DNA of 64,000 bases from Helicobacter apodemus (GCF_000765745.2 NZ_JRPC02000003.1:47897-111896); one strand, 5' to 3'. Shown: positions 55,619 to 64,000, numbered from the stretch's first letter. Program-made: numbers and translations. Notes: generated by a model not told the origin, from the letters alone.

Positions 55619-56522
55619 CGCTCCTCCTATAAATTTCTTCATATTGATTTTTGAACTTTTTATGGAACCAAAGCCATTCTTTGGGATTTTCTCTTATGAA
55701 TTGCTCTAATATATCACTTTGAATTTGTGTAAGATTATAAATATCTGCTTTGATGTTTTCGCTTTTTTGGTATTCAATGGGGGGCAGGATTTTGATAAGA
55801 ATCTTTTTGTAATCTTTTGAATAAGAAGCGAATGAACATACAATTTTTGCATCAAACTTCCTTGCTAAGATTGAAGCAATGGGAGTGTGGCGAACTTTTT
55901 TGCCAAAGAAATTTACCAATTCCCCCTCATTTTCTGCGGTATTTTGATCGGTTACTATCCCTATAACCTTGTCTTTTTTTAAGGCTTGTATAAGATGCTT
56001 TGCCGCACCATTTTTATCAAAGATGGATATATTAAATTGGGATCGCACTTTTAGCAGATATTCATTAATAAGTGGATAAGGAGTCATTCTAGCAATGGCG
56101 GTAATGGGGTGATTGAAATAACAGGTAAAAGCGGGGGTTGTGTATTCCCAATTCCCAAAATGTGCAGTTACTAATATAATGCTCTCTCCCTTGTGGAGCA
56201 AGTTATTAATAATTTCTGGCTTATCAATTTCAGCCATCTTTAAAATATGCTTTTTATTGCATACTCCTAGCATAAAAAAACTTATTGTGTTATAGACTAG
56301 ATTGAGGTAATTAGTCTCTAGAATTTCTTGTTTTTGCTCTTGACTTAGGCTATTGTTATAGGCAAAATCAAGATTTGCTAATAAATCAAATTTCCTTTTT
56401 TTATCAAGAAAGCAAAGCAAAGAAGCCATACATAAAGCAAGATTAAATCTTAAAAAATGGGGCATATAAAGAAAAAAAACGCCTAATAATTTTAAAAATC
56501 CAAAAAATAAAAATCTTTTCAT
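55611..56522 (-). CDS. lipid A acyltransferase (LpxL/HtrB family)
   Basis: This enzyme adds a secondary acyl chain to lipid A from acyl-ACP. The 303-residue protein has an N-terminal membrane helix and the catalytic HX4E in TAHFGNWEYTTP (near residue 118). The DQNTAENEGE and ARKFDAKIV segments follow, as in LpxL/LpxM. Downstream position of waaC matches H. pylori. The exact acyl position is not set by sequence. Confidence 0.9.
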   Translation of the reverse strand: MKRFLFFGFLKLLGVFFLYMPHFLRFNLALCMASLLCFLDKKRKFDLLANLDFAYNNSLSQEQKQEILETNYLNLVYNTISFFMLGVCNKKHILKMAEIDKPEIINNLLHKGESIILVTAHFGNWEYTTPAFTCYFNHPITAIARMTPYPLINEYLLKVRSQFNISIFDKNGAAKHLIQALKKDKVIGIVTDQNTAENEGELVNFFGKKVRHTPIASILARKFDAKIVCSFASYSKDYKKILIKILPPIEYQKSENIKADIYNLTQIQSDILEQFIRENPKEWLWFHKKFKNQYEEIYRRSDE

Positions 56523-57520
56523 TGACTAATCCCTAAAAGATTCTTCGCTTGATTAAAAATTTCTTGAGGGGGGATAAGGGTGATACTATAGTCTTTTTTA
56601 TCATAATTAGGATGAGGATTCCCACTAAGGGAGAGGTTTTTATCAGTATTTAAGCCAAATCTTTGTGCGGGGGTTGCTCCAAAGAGTGTGATAGAGGGGC
56701 GATTAAAAGCCCAGCTTAAATGTGTGATACCTGTATCACCCCCTATAATTAAATCCATTTGGGGTAGGATAGCTTTGATTTGCCCTAAATTCAGATGAGA
56801 TAAGGTTTGAAAATCTAAGTTTTTATCCGCATTAACTTTTTGTTTGTGGCTAAGTAGGAGAGGCTTAATACCTACGATGTTAAAAAGCCTAACAAGCTCT
56901 AAAAACGAACTTTGAGGATAAGTTTTATTAGGTTTTGAAGTCTCTAGCACCAATAATACCTTTTTGCCCTCTATAAGCAGGGGGGATAGATTAGAATTAC
57001 TTGCAAGAAAAGTAGGGGGATGTAGTAGGGTTTGGAGTGTAGGGATTGTAAGGTTAAAAGCACTAAAGGCTAGGGTGGCATTGCGTAATAAGATATGTTT
57101 TTCATAAGGTATAGAGACTTTTTGTGTATAAAAAAAAGAGGCTAAAGGCTCTTTAATGCTTTGATAATCAAAACCAATGAAATGTTGGGTGGTTAAGCAT
57201 TTCCCTATAAGAGCGGATTTGATTAAGCCTTGTAAATCAATGACATAATCATAAGATTCTTCTTTAAGGGATTGATAAATTTTTAAGAGATTCTTAGGTT
57301 TTCTCTCTTGCAGACTTTGTTTGATAGGCAGGGCGATAAGCTTGTGGATATAAGGGGATTGTTCTAAAATTTCATAAAAGATTGAATCAACATACCAATC
57401 AAAGATAGGTTGGTATTTCTCACTAAGTGCAGAAAAAAGAGAGGGCAAAATACTTGCACTATGGATAATATCCCCCATAGAGCTTAAACGAATAAATGCA
57501 ATTTTTAGCGGTTTTAGCAT
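56519..57520 (-). CDS. waaC: LPS heptosyltransferase I (WaaC)
   Basis: WaaC adds the first heptose to Kdo in the LPS inner core. I place the start at 57520 (MLKPLKIAFIRLSSMGDIIHS); the upstream 38 codons lie inside ppx and do not resemble the family. The 333-residue protein carries IGGDTGITHLSWAFNRPSI (near 250) and LFGATPAQRFG for ADP-heptose binding. It overlaps the end of ppx by seven bases. Confidence 0.92.
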   Translation of the reverse strand: MLKPLKIAFIRLSSMGDIIHSASILPSLFSALSEKYQPIFDWYVDSIFYEILEQSPYIHKLIALPIKQSLQERKPKNLLKIYQSLKEESYDYVIDLQGLIKSALIGKCLTTQHFIGFDYQSIKEPLASFFYTQKVSIPYEKHILLRNATLAFSAFNLTIPTLQTLLHPPTFLASNSNLSPLLIEGKKVLLVLETSKPNKTYPQSSFLELVRLFNIVGIKPLLLSHKQKVNADKNLDFQTLSHLNLGQIKAILPQMDLIIGGDTGITHLSWAFNRPSITLFGATPAQRFGLNTDKNLSLSGNPHPNYDKKDYSITLIPPQEIFNQAKNLLGISQ

Positions 57521-58971
57521 AATTTTAAAGAGAGGGTAGGTGGGGTGAGGAGTTTTTTTAATTTTTCTTTTAAAATATAAGAGAGTTCTTGGTGCTCTAT
57601 ACACAAGCTCAAGTGATGATTCTCCTCCACCCAAGTAAAGATAAAGTCTTTAGGGTTAGGGTTTTTACTAAGTAGATTAGCTAAGGCAACAAACAAACAG
57701 AGATATTGTAAAATCTCTAAGGGTGGTAGTAATTGTTGATAAGGATAGTCATTAGGAAGTTTTTTGTTGTTGTATTGGGTAAGGAATGCAATAAGCAATC
57801 TATCTTGATGCGTAAGCCCATAATTAAGTGCATTAAATAAAATGTAATTGCTATGCCTATGCTTTTCATAAAAATTTAGTGCCACCCCTACATTGCAAAG
57901 CTCTGTTGCGATAAGTAAATGCGTAGCAAAACTTTGGGGGATGAGATGAAAGCATTTTTGGGAGATGAAAAGCTTAGAGGCAAGGAATTTAGCGTATTTA
58001 CAAAGCTGGGTATTGCGGATAAATCTATCTTTGATATTACGCACACTAGGATTAAAGTTTGGAGGAAAACTGGTTTTATTGTTTAATAAATCTTTTAAAA
58101 ACACTCCCTCTCGCACACCAACCCCGCTTGTAACAACCTTTTTAGCCCTAAAATGCTCTAAGATAAGATGAAAGATTAAACTCCCGCTTTGTATAGAATC
58201 TAACCTATCCTCTTTAATGCCTAATTTGTGTAATTCTTGGGTTTTGGTGTTATAGATTTGTTGGATAAAATCTTTATGTTCTAAAAAGTCGTATTCAAAA
58301 GCGTGTAGGGTTGAGAGGGGGTATTGGATTTGCTTTTGGATAGCTTTGCTAATAGCCCTTGCACTTCCACCGATACCAAAAACCCTTGAATGCTTAAACC
58401 GATCGGGGAGTTTTTGTAAATGTTTTTGAATAAAATCATAAGCCCCTTTGTAATCGCCTTTGTCTAAAAAAAGCTCTTTTAAGCGAATAGTTCCTATATC
58501 TAGTGAGTAGGTATCAAGGATTTTATGCTTTTCAATCAACGCACACTCTGTGCTTCCACCGCCTATATCAAGAGTAATCCCGCTATCATAAGGCAGAAGA
58601 TTAAGAGCGGCTAAAGCCCCTAAATACGATTCTCTATCCCCATCAATAACCTTGATATTTAAGCCAATTTCTCTAGCTTTTTGTAAAAGAATGCTTTTAT
58701 TAGGGGCATCGCGCACCGCAGAAGTAGCTACGCAAAGAATCTTTCTTGCTTTATGCAGCTTTGCAATCCATAAAAAGCTTTTTAAAGCGTTAATGGCTCT
58801 TTGTATGGGTTCATCTTGTAAATACCCATTATGTTCATAAGAGTTTTCAGAGATTCTAACCTTGCTTTTAGATTCATAGAGTAGATGAAAACCAAAATGG
58901 CTAGTCTTTTCAAAGATAGCCATTCTTGCAGAATTTGAACCAATGTCAATAACTGCTGTTATTTTTGCCAT
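57514..58971 (-). CDS. ppx: exopolyphosphatase / guanosine pentaphosphatase (Ppx/GppA)
   Basis: Ppx/GppA enzymes cleave polyphosphate or pppGpp. The 485-residue protein has the ASKHA phosphate loop AVIDIGSNSARMAIF (4-18), the acidic motif TLDIGGGSTECALIE (near 147) and RVFGIGGSARAISKA (near 207). An HD-like C-terminal region starts near residue 310. The fdx-ppx-waaC order matches H. pylori. Its start shares one base with the ferredoxin stop. Confidence 0.93.
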   Translation of the reverse strand: MAKITAVIDIGSNSARMAIFEKTSHFGFHLLYESKSKVRISENSYEHNGYLQDEPIQRAINALKSFLWIAKLHKARKILCVATSAVRDAPNKSILLQKAREIGLNIKVIDGDRESYLGALAALNLLPYDSGITLDIGGGSTECALIEKHKILDTYSLDIGTIRLKELFLDKGDYKGAYDFIQKHLQKLPDRFKHSRVFGIGGSARAISKAIQKQIQYPLSTLHAFEYDFLEHKDFIQQIYNTKTQELHKLGIKEDRLDSIQSGSLIFHLILEHFRAKKVVTSGVGVREGVFLKDLLNNKTSFPPNFNPSVRNIKDRFIRNTQLCKYAKFLASKLFISQKCFHLIPQSFATHLLIATELCNVGVALNFYEKHRHSNYILFNALNYGLTHQDRLLIAFLTQYNNKKLPNDYPYQQLLPPLEILQYLCLFVALANLLSKNPNPKDFIFTWVEENHHLSLCIEHQELSYILKEKLKKLLTPPTLSLKLC

Positions 58972-59222
58972 TAGTCCTCTTTGTGGATTTGAAAATGCTT
59001 AAACTTTAGTTCTTCAAGGGTTTCTATATTATCAGGATCTGTTACAATAGCATCAACAGGACAAACAGACAAACAAGCGGGTTCATCATAGAAGCTATAG
59101 CATTCTGTGCAAAGCTCTGGGTCTATGATGTAAAAGGGATCTCCTTCCTCAATAGCCTCATTAGGACATTCCTCTCTACACGCATCACAAGCGATACATT
59201 CCTCATTTATCATAAGAGACAT
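58971..59222 (-). CDS. 2[4Fe-4S] ferredoxin
   Basis: The 83-residue ferredoxin has two cluster motifs, CIACDACREECP (near residue 9) and CTECYSFYDEPACLSVCP (near 38). The longer spacing in the second is typical of the Alvin-type ferredoxins. It carries low-potential electrons in the cytoplasm. The start at 59222 has AAGGAG six bases upstream. It begins the fdx-ppx-waaC-lpxL string. Confidence 0.94.
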   Translation of the reverse strand: MSLMINEECIACDACREECPNEAIEEGDPFYIIDPELCTECYSFYDEPACLSVCPVDAIVTDPDNIETLEELKFKHFQIHKED

Positions 59223-59280
59223 AATCACTCCTTATGTTGAAATAAGAGAAGCTTTTAACTAAAAAAATCTAAAAATAAGC

Positions 59281-59883
59281 TTAATCACTTAGGATGAAAC
59301 TATCAATTCCTTTATGGCTAGAGGTGGCATAAGCTAAGATGATTTTATTATTAGGGATAAGCGGGATAAGGTCTATATCCTCTATCACAAGCATATTAGC
59401 CCCCGCAAAAATAGCCTTTGTTAAATCCTCTTTAGAGTGGACAAAAAAAATACTTTCTAATCCAAGCTTAAGGCTAAAATCACTTAAAGTTTTAAGGTCT
59501 CTTTGGGAGAGTATAGCCGCTCTTAAAGCAATGCAATCTGCACCATAAACAAGGGATTCTAAGATTTGGTAAGTATCAATAATGGGGGCATTAAAGACAA
59601 GGGGTAAATGGATATATCGGCGTATATAGGTAAGGTTTTCTAAGGAATCTAAGAGTAAGGCACTATGGTGTTGGGCTTTGCTTATAGCAATTTCTAAGAA
59701 ATCCTTAGAATCTGGCAAATGGTAGAGGTTTTTGGGTGTGAAAGTTTGGGTTTTTCTTAAGCTCTCACTAATAGGGCGGGGTTGATAGGGGGTATAAGCT
59801 AGGCTTCTACCTAACCACTCCTGTGGATAATTGCGTTTTTTTTGCTCTATTTGCTTTTGTAGTGCTACTAAATCAAATTCCAT
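59281..59883 (-). CDS. TrpC-like (indole-3-glycerol phosphate synthase fold) protein lacking catalytic residues
   Basis: The 200-residue protein aligns by eye with indole-3-glycerol phosphate synthase. The block LVFNAPIIDTYQILESLVYGADCIALRAAIL matches in pieces the usual LRKDFIIDxYQI-GADAILLI block, but the catalytic Lys of KDF is replaced. The Glu of the usual VEVH is Phe (FFVHSKEDL), and the N-terminal K-A/E-P-S site is absent. It is also short (TrpC is about 255). It is therefore likely a non-enzymatic or re-purposed relative. The start codon overlaps the glyS stop as TGATG. Confidence 0.65.
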   Translation of the reverse strand: MEFDLVALQKQIEQKKRNYPQEWLGRSLAYTPYQPRPISESLRKTQTFTPKNLYHLPDSKDFLEIAISKAQHHSALLLDSLENLTYIRRYIHLPLVFNAPIIDTYQILESLVYGADCIALRAAILSQRDLKTLSDFSLKLGLESIFFVHSKEDLTKAIFAGANMLVIEDIDLIPLIPNNKIILAYATSSHKGIDSFILSD

Positions 59884-61919
59884 CAAAAGCTAATCTCTTT
59901 AATATCTGCAATGTTTAAAAACGCTTTGTAAATTCTTGCAATAAGGTGCTTGCGGTTGTTTTTAAAGTTTTCATCAGGAGCATTAACAAGCACCTTATCA
60001 AAAAACCGATTTAAAAAGGGAGCAAGGTTTAAAAGCTCTTGAAGATAGTTGGCATAATCCCCTTGATACCCCCTTGCTTCTATTTGACAAAAGTTCTTAT
60101 AAAGCGTTATTTCCTCACTAGCCACTAAATATTCTTCTTTTATTTCTAACTTAGAATCTAAAGCGACTTCTTTGGTGATATTGCCAAGTCGTTTAAAGGT
60201 TTGGGTAAGCAGGACTTTATCTTGCGTATTAAGGGTTGAATTTAGGGCTTCTAGCTTCCGCTTAATCTCTACAATATCCCGCTCACCTGTGGCAAGAGTA
60301 GCCCTTAATAAAGAGGGATTAAAGGATAGGAGCGATTCTAGCCGCTCATACAAAAAAGCCTCTAAGGGATTAATGCCAAAGGGTTGATAAAGTTTGCTAC
60401 AAGCTTGCAAAACTTCTTGAAGATTGACTGAAAGGTTAAAATGCAAGAGGATTTTAAGTATGCCATTAGCTGCTCTCCTTAGTGCAAAAGGGTCTTTTGA
60501 GCCACTGGGGATTTTATGAATACTAAAAAGCCCTAAGAGATTATCAAGCTTATAAGCAAGGGCTACAATTGCACTATAAATATTACTAGGGAGGCTGCTC
60601 TCCTCGGCATTAGGTAAGTATTGCTCTTTGATGGCTAAAGCGATGTTTTCCCCATAGCCCAAAGATTTCGCATAATAATAACCCATACTTCCCTGCAATT
60701 CTGTAAATTCATAAACCATTTCACTCATTAAATCCGCTTTTGATAAACTAATAGCGATATCTATAAGCTCTATATCTGCAGTATCTTTGAAGAGATTCTT
60801 AGGCAAGGAAGCGATGAGAATCTTTGCAATTTCCCGCTCTCTTTGTGTCTTATCCCACATAGAGCCTAAGCCCTCTACAAAAGTTATATTTTTAAGCTCA
60901 CTGCTCTTAAAGCCATTTTTTAAATCATTATGATAGAAAAATAAAGCATCCTCTAACCTAGCGCTTAAAACTTTAAGATTCCCTTCAATAATTCTTGTAG
61001 AATCTTCACTTAAAGAGTTAGAAACCATAATAAAGCCATTATAAAGCTCGTTGTCCTTATGGGTTGGGAAATAACGTTGATGCACTTTCATAGAAGTGAT
61101 GATACAAGGGGGTGGGAGTTCTAAGAAATGCTTAGAAAATTGCCCTAAAAGAGCGGTTGGGTATTCCGTGATACTTACCACTTCCTCTAAGAGTGTCTTA
61201 TCAATCTCTACTTTGATCTGGTGCATTTGCTCAATTTGTGCAATTTCCTCTAAGATTTTAGAGCGTCTATTCTTAGGGTTTAAAAGGACTTTGCCATTCT
61301 CTAGTGTAGCAAGATATTCTTTGACATTCTTAACTTCTTGGGGTTGGTAGCTAAGGCTACGATGGACAAAGGTTGCATTGCTAGATTCTACACCATAGAG
61401 ATTAAGAGGAATGAGGGTCTCATCTATAAGGGCTAAAATCCACAATATAGGGCGGATAAAGCCCTCCTTTAACATTCCCCAACGCATAGTTTTACCAAAA
61501 TCTAAGGAATGCAAAAACTCTTGCGTAATGCATTGCAAAAGCTCTTTAGCCTCTTTGCTTGGGGCTTCCTTTTTGCAATACAAAATCTCCTTGCCCCCTT
61601 TAAGAGTGGTAGAAACTTCCTCTTGCGTAATTCCGCATTTTTTAAAGAAGCCTAAAGCCGCTTGTGTGGGTTTGTCCTCTTTATAAGCAATCTCTAAAGG
61701 GGGTCCAAAAAACTCTAAAATCTCTGCCTTTTGCATAAGCGGAAAAGTATAGGAGAGTAGGACTAATCGTCTAGGGGTATAAAAAAACTCAAAATCACAA
61801 TCTAAGCGATAATCCTTTAGGATTTTTGCAAATTTATTTTTAATATTAGGGAGTTCTCTTAAAAGAGGAATAGCCGGAAGTTCCTCTGTGCCTATCTCTA
61901 AAAGAAGTGAAGTTGTCAT
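59883..61919 (-). CDS. glyS: glycyl-tRNA synthetase beta subunit
   Basis: GlyS is the large subunit of the alpha2-beta2 glycyl-tRNA synthetase and binds tRNA. The 678-residue protein begins LLLEIGTEELPAIPL (about 5-19). The family blocks TPRRLVLL, GLGSMWDKT and GSKDPFALRRAANGILKIL (near 510) are present, with a C-terminal DALR-like region ending RFFDKVLVN. The glyQ partner is not in this window. Confidence 0.96.
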   Translation of the reverse strand: MTTSLLLEIGTEELPAIPLLRELPNIKNKFAKILKDYRLDCDFEFFYTPRRLVLLSYTFPLMQKAEILEFFGPPLEIAYKEDKPTQAALGFFKKCGITQEEVSTTLKGGKEILYCKKEAPSKEAKELLQCITQEFLHSLDFGKTMRWGMLKEGFIRPILWILALIDETLIPLNLYGVESSNATFVHRSLSYQPQEVKNVKEYLATLENGKVLLNPKNRRSKILEEIAQIEQMHQIKVEIDKTLLEEVVSITEYPTALLGQFSKHFLELPPPCIITSMKVHQRYFPTHKDNELYNGFIMVSNSLSEDSTRIIEGNLKVLSARLEDALFFYHNDLKNGFKSSELKNITFVEGLGSMWDKTQREREIAKILIASLPKNLFKDTADIELIDIAISLSKADLMSEMVYEFTELQGSMGYYYAKSLGYGENIALAIKEQYLPNAEESSLPSNIYSAIVALAYKLDNLLGLFSIHKIPSGSKDPFALRRAANGILKILLHFNLSVNLQEVLQACSKLYQPFGINPLEAFLYERLESLLSFNPSLLRATLATGERDIVEIKRKLEALNSTLNTQDKVLLTQTFKRLGNITKEVALDSKLEIKEEYLVASEEITLYKNFCQIEARGYQGDYANYLQELLNLAPFLNRFFDKVLVNAPDENFKNNRKHLIARIYKAFLNIADIKEISF

Positions 61920-61983
61920 AAATTTCCTTATACCTTAAAAAATGTTGAAATTCTAACAAAAATAAACCATAAAAAGCTTTAAA

Positions 61984-62033
61984 GCAACCTATTTTATCTA
62001 TACCAAAGTCAAGGTTAGGCGTTGGTAGGTTGC
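61984..62033 (-). terminator. possible terminator hairpin after dus
   Basis: Ten bases after the dus stop, the minus strand has GCAACCTA and, later, TAGGTTGC, an eight-base stem extended by flanking A/T pairs. The loop of about 34 bases contains a smaller CCAA/TTGG stem. A TTTAAAGCTTTTT stretch follows. It would separate dus from glyS. Confidence 0.45.
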
Positions 62034-62043
62034 CTTAATGCTC

Positions 62044-63006
62044 TTAGCCATTTTCAGATTCACTAAAGCTTGTGCGGTTAAAAAACTCTAAGATACACTC
62101 CCGTATTTCTTGAGGATTAGTTAGGGTATTGATGATATTCCTAAACTCACCCGCTCCCTCTAAGCCTTTAGAATAGGCGTGGAGATTTTTGCGGAACATA
62201 ATAGCCCCATAATCTCCCCTAAAGGTTATGCTCCTATCAAAATGTTCTAAAGCTACCCCTCTCCTTAAGGCAATACTCTCCTCTAACCCCTCTTTAATCT
62301 GTGTAAATATCCAAGGCTTCTGTATCGCTGCTCTCCCTATCATTAGCCCGTCTGCACCTGTGAAATCTTTCACTTCTTTAGCAATCTCTGGAGAGCTTAT
62401 CTCCCCATTAGCAATAAGGGGACATTTTAAAATTCCTTTCATCGTTTTTATCGCCTCATAATCGATTTTTTCTTTCCTATAGCCATCACTCCTAGTGCGT
62501 CCGTGAACAACCACATAATCAATAGGGCAGTCATTGAGTGCATTAGCAATTTCAAGAGGGATTTTCTTATCAAATCCTAATCGCACTTTAACGCTTAAAT
62601 GCGGTATTTTGCTAATTTTTTTTAAGAATCTTAGGATAAGCGTAAGTTTATTAAGATCTTTTAAAAGAGAGCTTCCACTCCCGTGGCTTGAAACCTTTGG
62701 GGCTGGGCAACCACAATTTAAATCAAGAATCTGTATAGAATCTAAAGTATTTAAAAACTCCACCGCCCTTTGAATAATCCCTAAATCATTCCCGGCAATC
62801 TGCAAGGCAAAGGGATTTTCTAGCGGAGATTTTTCTACCATTTTCATCGTTTTTTGATTCTTAAAAGCTAGAGCATAGACACTAATCATTTCACTAACAG
62901 TAATATCTGCCCCAAACTTTTTAACCACCTCCCTAAAGGGCAAATCGGTATATCCCGCAAGTGGTGCTAACATTAGGGTATTAGGAGATAAGATAGAATT
63001 TTGCAA
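62044..63006 (-). CDS. dus: tRNA-dihydrouridine synthase
   Basis: Dus enzymes reduce uridine in tRNA D-loops with FMN. The protein is about 320 residues. The start region has LMLAPLAGYTDLPFR, and the catalytic Cys is in LDLNCGCPAPKVSSHGSGSSLL (split here by family blocks, near residue 95). VVHGRTRSDGY (near 165) and GADGLMIGRAAIQKPWIF (near 216) bind FMN phosphate. The start is probably a TTG (63006, AAAGG six bases upstream). Similarity is to the DusB group. Confidence 0.92.
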   Translation of the reverse strand: MQNSILSPNTLMLAPLAGYTDLPFREVVKKFGADITVSEMISVYALAFKNQKTMKMVEKSPLENPFALQIAGNDLGIIQRAVEFLNTLDSIQILDLNCGCPAPKVSSHGSGSSLLKDLNKLTLILRFLKKISKIPHLSVKVRLGFDKKIPLEIANALNDCPIDYVVVHGRTRSDGYRKEKIDYEAIKTMKGILKCPLIANGEISSPEIAKEVKDFTGADGLMIGRAAIQKPWIFTQIKEGLEESIALRRGVALEHFDRSITFRGDYGAIMFRKNLHAYSKGLEGAGEFRNIINTLTNPQEIRECILEFFNRTSFSESENG

Positions 63007-63137
63007 AAACAACCTTTAAAATTTTTGTAATCTTATCAAAATAACTAGAACCTTTAGCCTTTTTAAAGTAAATTTTAGCTATAAATTCCCTAATAGCTAC
63101 ATAAATAACTACATACAAAAAAAGAGGTTGCAATATT

Positions 63138-63645
63138 ATGCAAAATATTCTATTAAATAACAAGCATTATACCCTGCGGGGGGGGGGGCAATAATATTCC
63201 TCTAAGAAGCCAAGTCTTACATTCTAAAACAAATTCTAAAGTCAATGCTAAAACTGCAAATACTATAACTTTACAATCCCATACAAAAGATTCTACTTTA
63301 GAATCTAATTCCTTAGATTCTAATCTTAACTTTGTAATCAATCCTAAGTTTTTAGATTCTAATCTTAATACAAAGGCTATGAATCCTAATGCTTTAGATT
63401 CTAAGAATCATCTTAATTCTGAACCCTTAAAGTTTAATTCCTTAGATTCTAACCCCCTAATCCTTAATAGATTAATTTCTCAATTCCTTTCTTTAATAAG
63501 ACATAGAAATAATAAAATATATTCTTTAATAAGAAATAACAATATTATAAATATATGTTATAATTTATTCAGTAGTATTAAAGTAAATATTCTTAATAAA
63601 AGCAATAATGGTTTTATTGCTCAAAGACTAATACAAGGAGAGTAA
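63138..63645 (+). CDS. repeat-rich protein gene with G11 tract, out of frame in this copy
   Basis: The ATG at 63138 gives MQNILLNNKHYTLRGGGQ and then a stop, because the G11 tract (63178-63188) shifts the frame. With ten G the frame continues NNIPLRSQVLHSKTN and runs to RLIQGE at 63645, about 169 residues. The body repeats Leu-Asp-Ser (LDS) within Asn/Ser/Lys-rich units such as SNSLDSNLN and NPNALDSK. A basic helical end with SLIRHRNNK and FIAQRLIQGE follows. No known family is clear. This is a classic phase-variable layout, and the next gene is related. It is divergent from dus. Confidence 0.65.
63178..63188 (+). repeat. poly-G tract (11 G) after the start codon
   Basis: Eleven G lie 13 codons into the repeat-rich gene. 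Ten or thirteen G would open the frame; eleven closes it at TAA five bases on. Confidence 0.92.
63352..63405 (+). repeat. 54-bp repeat, first copy
   Basis: This 54-base stretch, from TTAGATTCT to TCTAAG, recurs at 63793-63846 with two substitutions. It encodes LDSNLNTKAMNPNALDSK. Confidence 0.85.
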
Positions 63646-63648
63646 CCA

Positions 63649-64000
63649 ATGAAAAACCTTAATCCATCTAATAAAGAGATAATCGTTAAATCCTATACAA
63701 AAGATTCTACTTTAAAATCTAAAAGTAATCCTAAAGCTTTAGATTCTCAAAGTTTTTATTCTAAGACTTCTAAAGTTTTAAATCCTAAACTCTTAGATTC
63801 TAATCTTAATACAAAAGCTATAAATCCTAATGCTTTAGATTCTAAGAGTAATGTTAAAGTTTATAAAGATAATCCTAATGCTTTAGATTCTCAAAGTTTA
63901 ATTCCTCAATTATTTAATCCTAAGTTTTTAGATTCTAATTCTAATCTTAAACCTCTATACTCTAGGATTAATGTTAAAACATATTCTAATTTGTTAAATC
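63649..64000 (+). CDS. second LDS-repeat protein, start only
   Basis: An ATG at 63649, seven bases after AAGGAG and three bases after the previous stop, opens a frame to the window end (117 codons). The start reads MKNLNPSNKEIIVKSYTKDS, then LDS units such as SNPKALDSQ, NPKLLDSNLNTKAINPNALDSK and NPKFLDSNSNLK. It shares the 54-base repeat and the TKDSTL start motif with the upstream gene, so the two arose by duplication. The function and length are unknown. Confidence 0.65.
   Translation, partial: MKNLNPSNKEIIVKSYTKDSTLKSKSNPKALDSQSFYSKTSKVLNPKLLDSNLNTKAINPNALDSKSNVKVYKDNPNALDSQSLIPQLFNPKFLDSNSNLKPLYSRINVKTYSNLLN
63793..63846 (+). repeat. 54-bp repeat, second copy
   Basis: It matches 63352-63405 at 52 of 54 positions and encodes LDSNLNTKAINPNALDSK in the second gene of the pair. 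Confidence 0.85.

Noticed and set aside
57521..57634. N-terminal extension of WaaC
   Set aside because: The extra 38 codons lie inside ppx and do not resemble heptosyltransferases; the GT9 start motif begins at 57520.
62981..63341. Minus-strand open frames upstream of dus
   Set aside because: They have biased composition, overlap the LDS gene on the other strand, and have no recognisable features.
63352..64000. CRISPR array
   Set aside because: The repeated units are in-frame coding repeats of varied length, without constant spacers or palindromic repeats, and no cas genes are seen.

Overview
The window reads as chromosomal DNA of a Helicobacter, most probably an enterohepatic species. The DNA is AT-rich. 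Many gene strings keep the order I know from H. pylori: mreC-mreB-clpX-lpxA-fabZ, rimP-rbfA-infB-ylxR-thrB, aroQ-folK-flhF-flhG-fliA-fliM-fliY, bamA-mqnC-M16 protease, fdx-ppx-waaC-lpxL, and the hydABCDE uptake hydrogenase. The futalosine menaquinone genes (mqnC, mqnP) and several poly-G/poly-C tracts also fit Epsilonproteobacteria. The species cannot be fixed from the sequence alone.

Layout. 1-1.8 kb: end of a K+/H+ antiporter, an outer-membrane-type protein and a TIGR02757 protein. 1.8-4.6 kb: flgK, a FlgN-like chaperone and flgM, with sigma-28-like and sigma-54-like promoter motifs. 4.7-9 kb: a ThiE/TenI-like protein, atpB, an RDD protein, pyrE, a decayed FkbM-type methyltransferase carrying a G12 tract, frr and secG. 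9-16.4 kb: MsrP with an MsrQ-like partner, then hydE-hydD-hydC-hydB-hydA read leftward, with hydE out of frame at a T9 run. 16.5-29.7 kb: cell shape, lipid A, glycolate oxidation, recombination, menaquinone and outer-membrane assembly genes. 29.8-38.2 kb: tyrA, ribD, the infB operon, thrB and mqnP. 38.5-44.9 kb: a rightward operon of aroQ, folK and flagellar regulation and switch genes.

44.9-51.7 kb is the accessory, decaying zone. It holds a truncated phage-type repressor start, a DUF4145 gene between near-identical direct repeats, broken DUF2157 and GDYXXLXY genes, an intact NSS transporter, an Hcp-type Sel1 protein, and a two-gene unit (Rossmann-like protein plus SGNH hydrolase) broken at homopolymers. 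51.9-63.0 kb returns to core genes: htpG, an LPS-core/lipid A cluster, ppx, ferredoxin, a TrpC-like protein lacking catalytic residues, glyS and dus. 63.1-64.0 kb starts a pair of related genes rich in Asn/Ser/Leu-Asp-Ser repeats. The first has a G11 tract after its start codon and is out of frame in this copy.

The main theme is homopolymer-linked ON/OFF or decay states in surface, glycan and hydrogenase genes placed between well-conserved housekeeping operons. No tRNA, rRNA, CRISPR array or intact insertion sequence was seen. Several frameshifts sit in homopolymers, so read-level confirmation matters before calling them biological.
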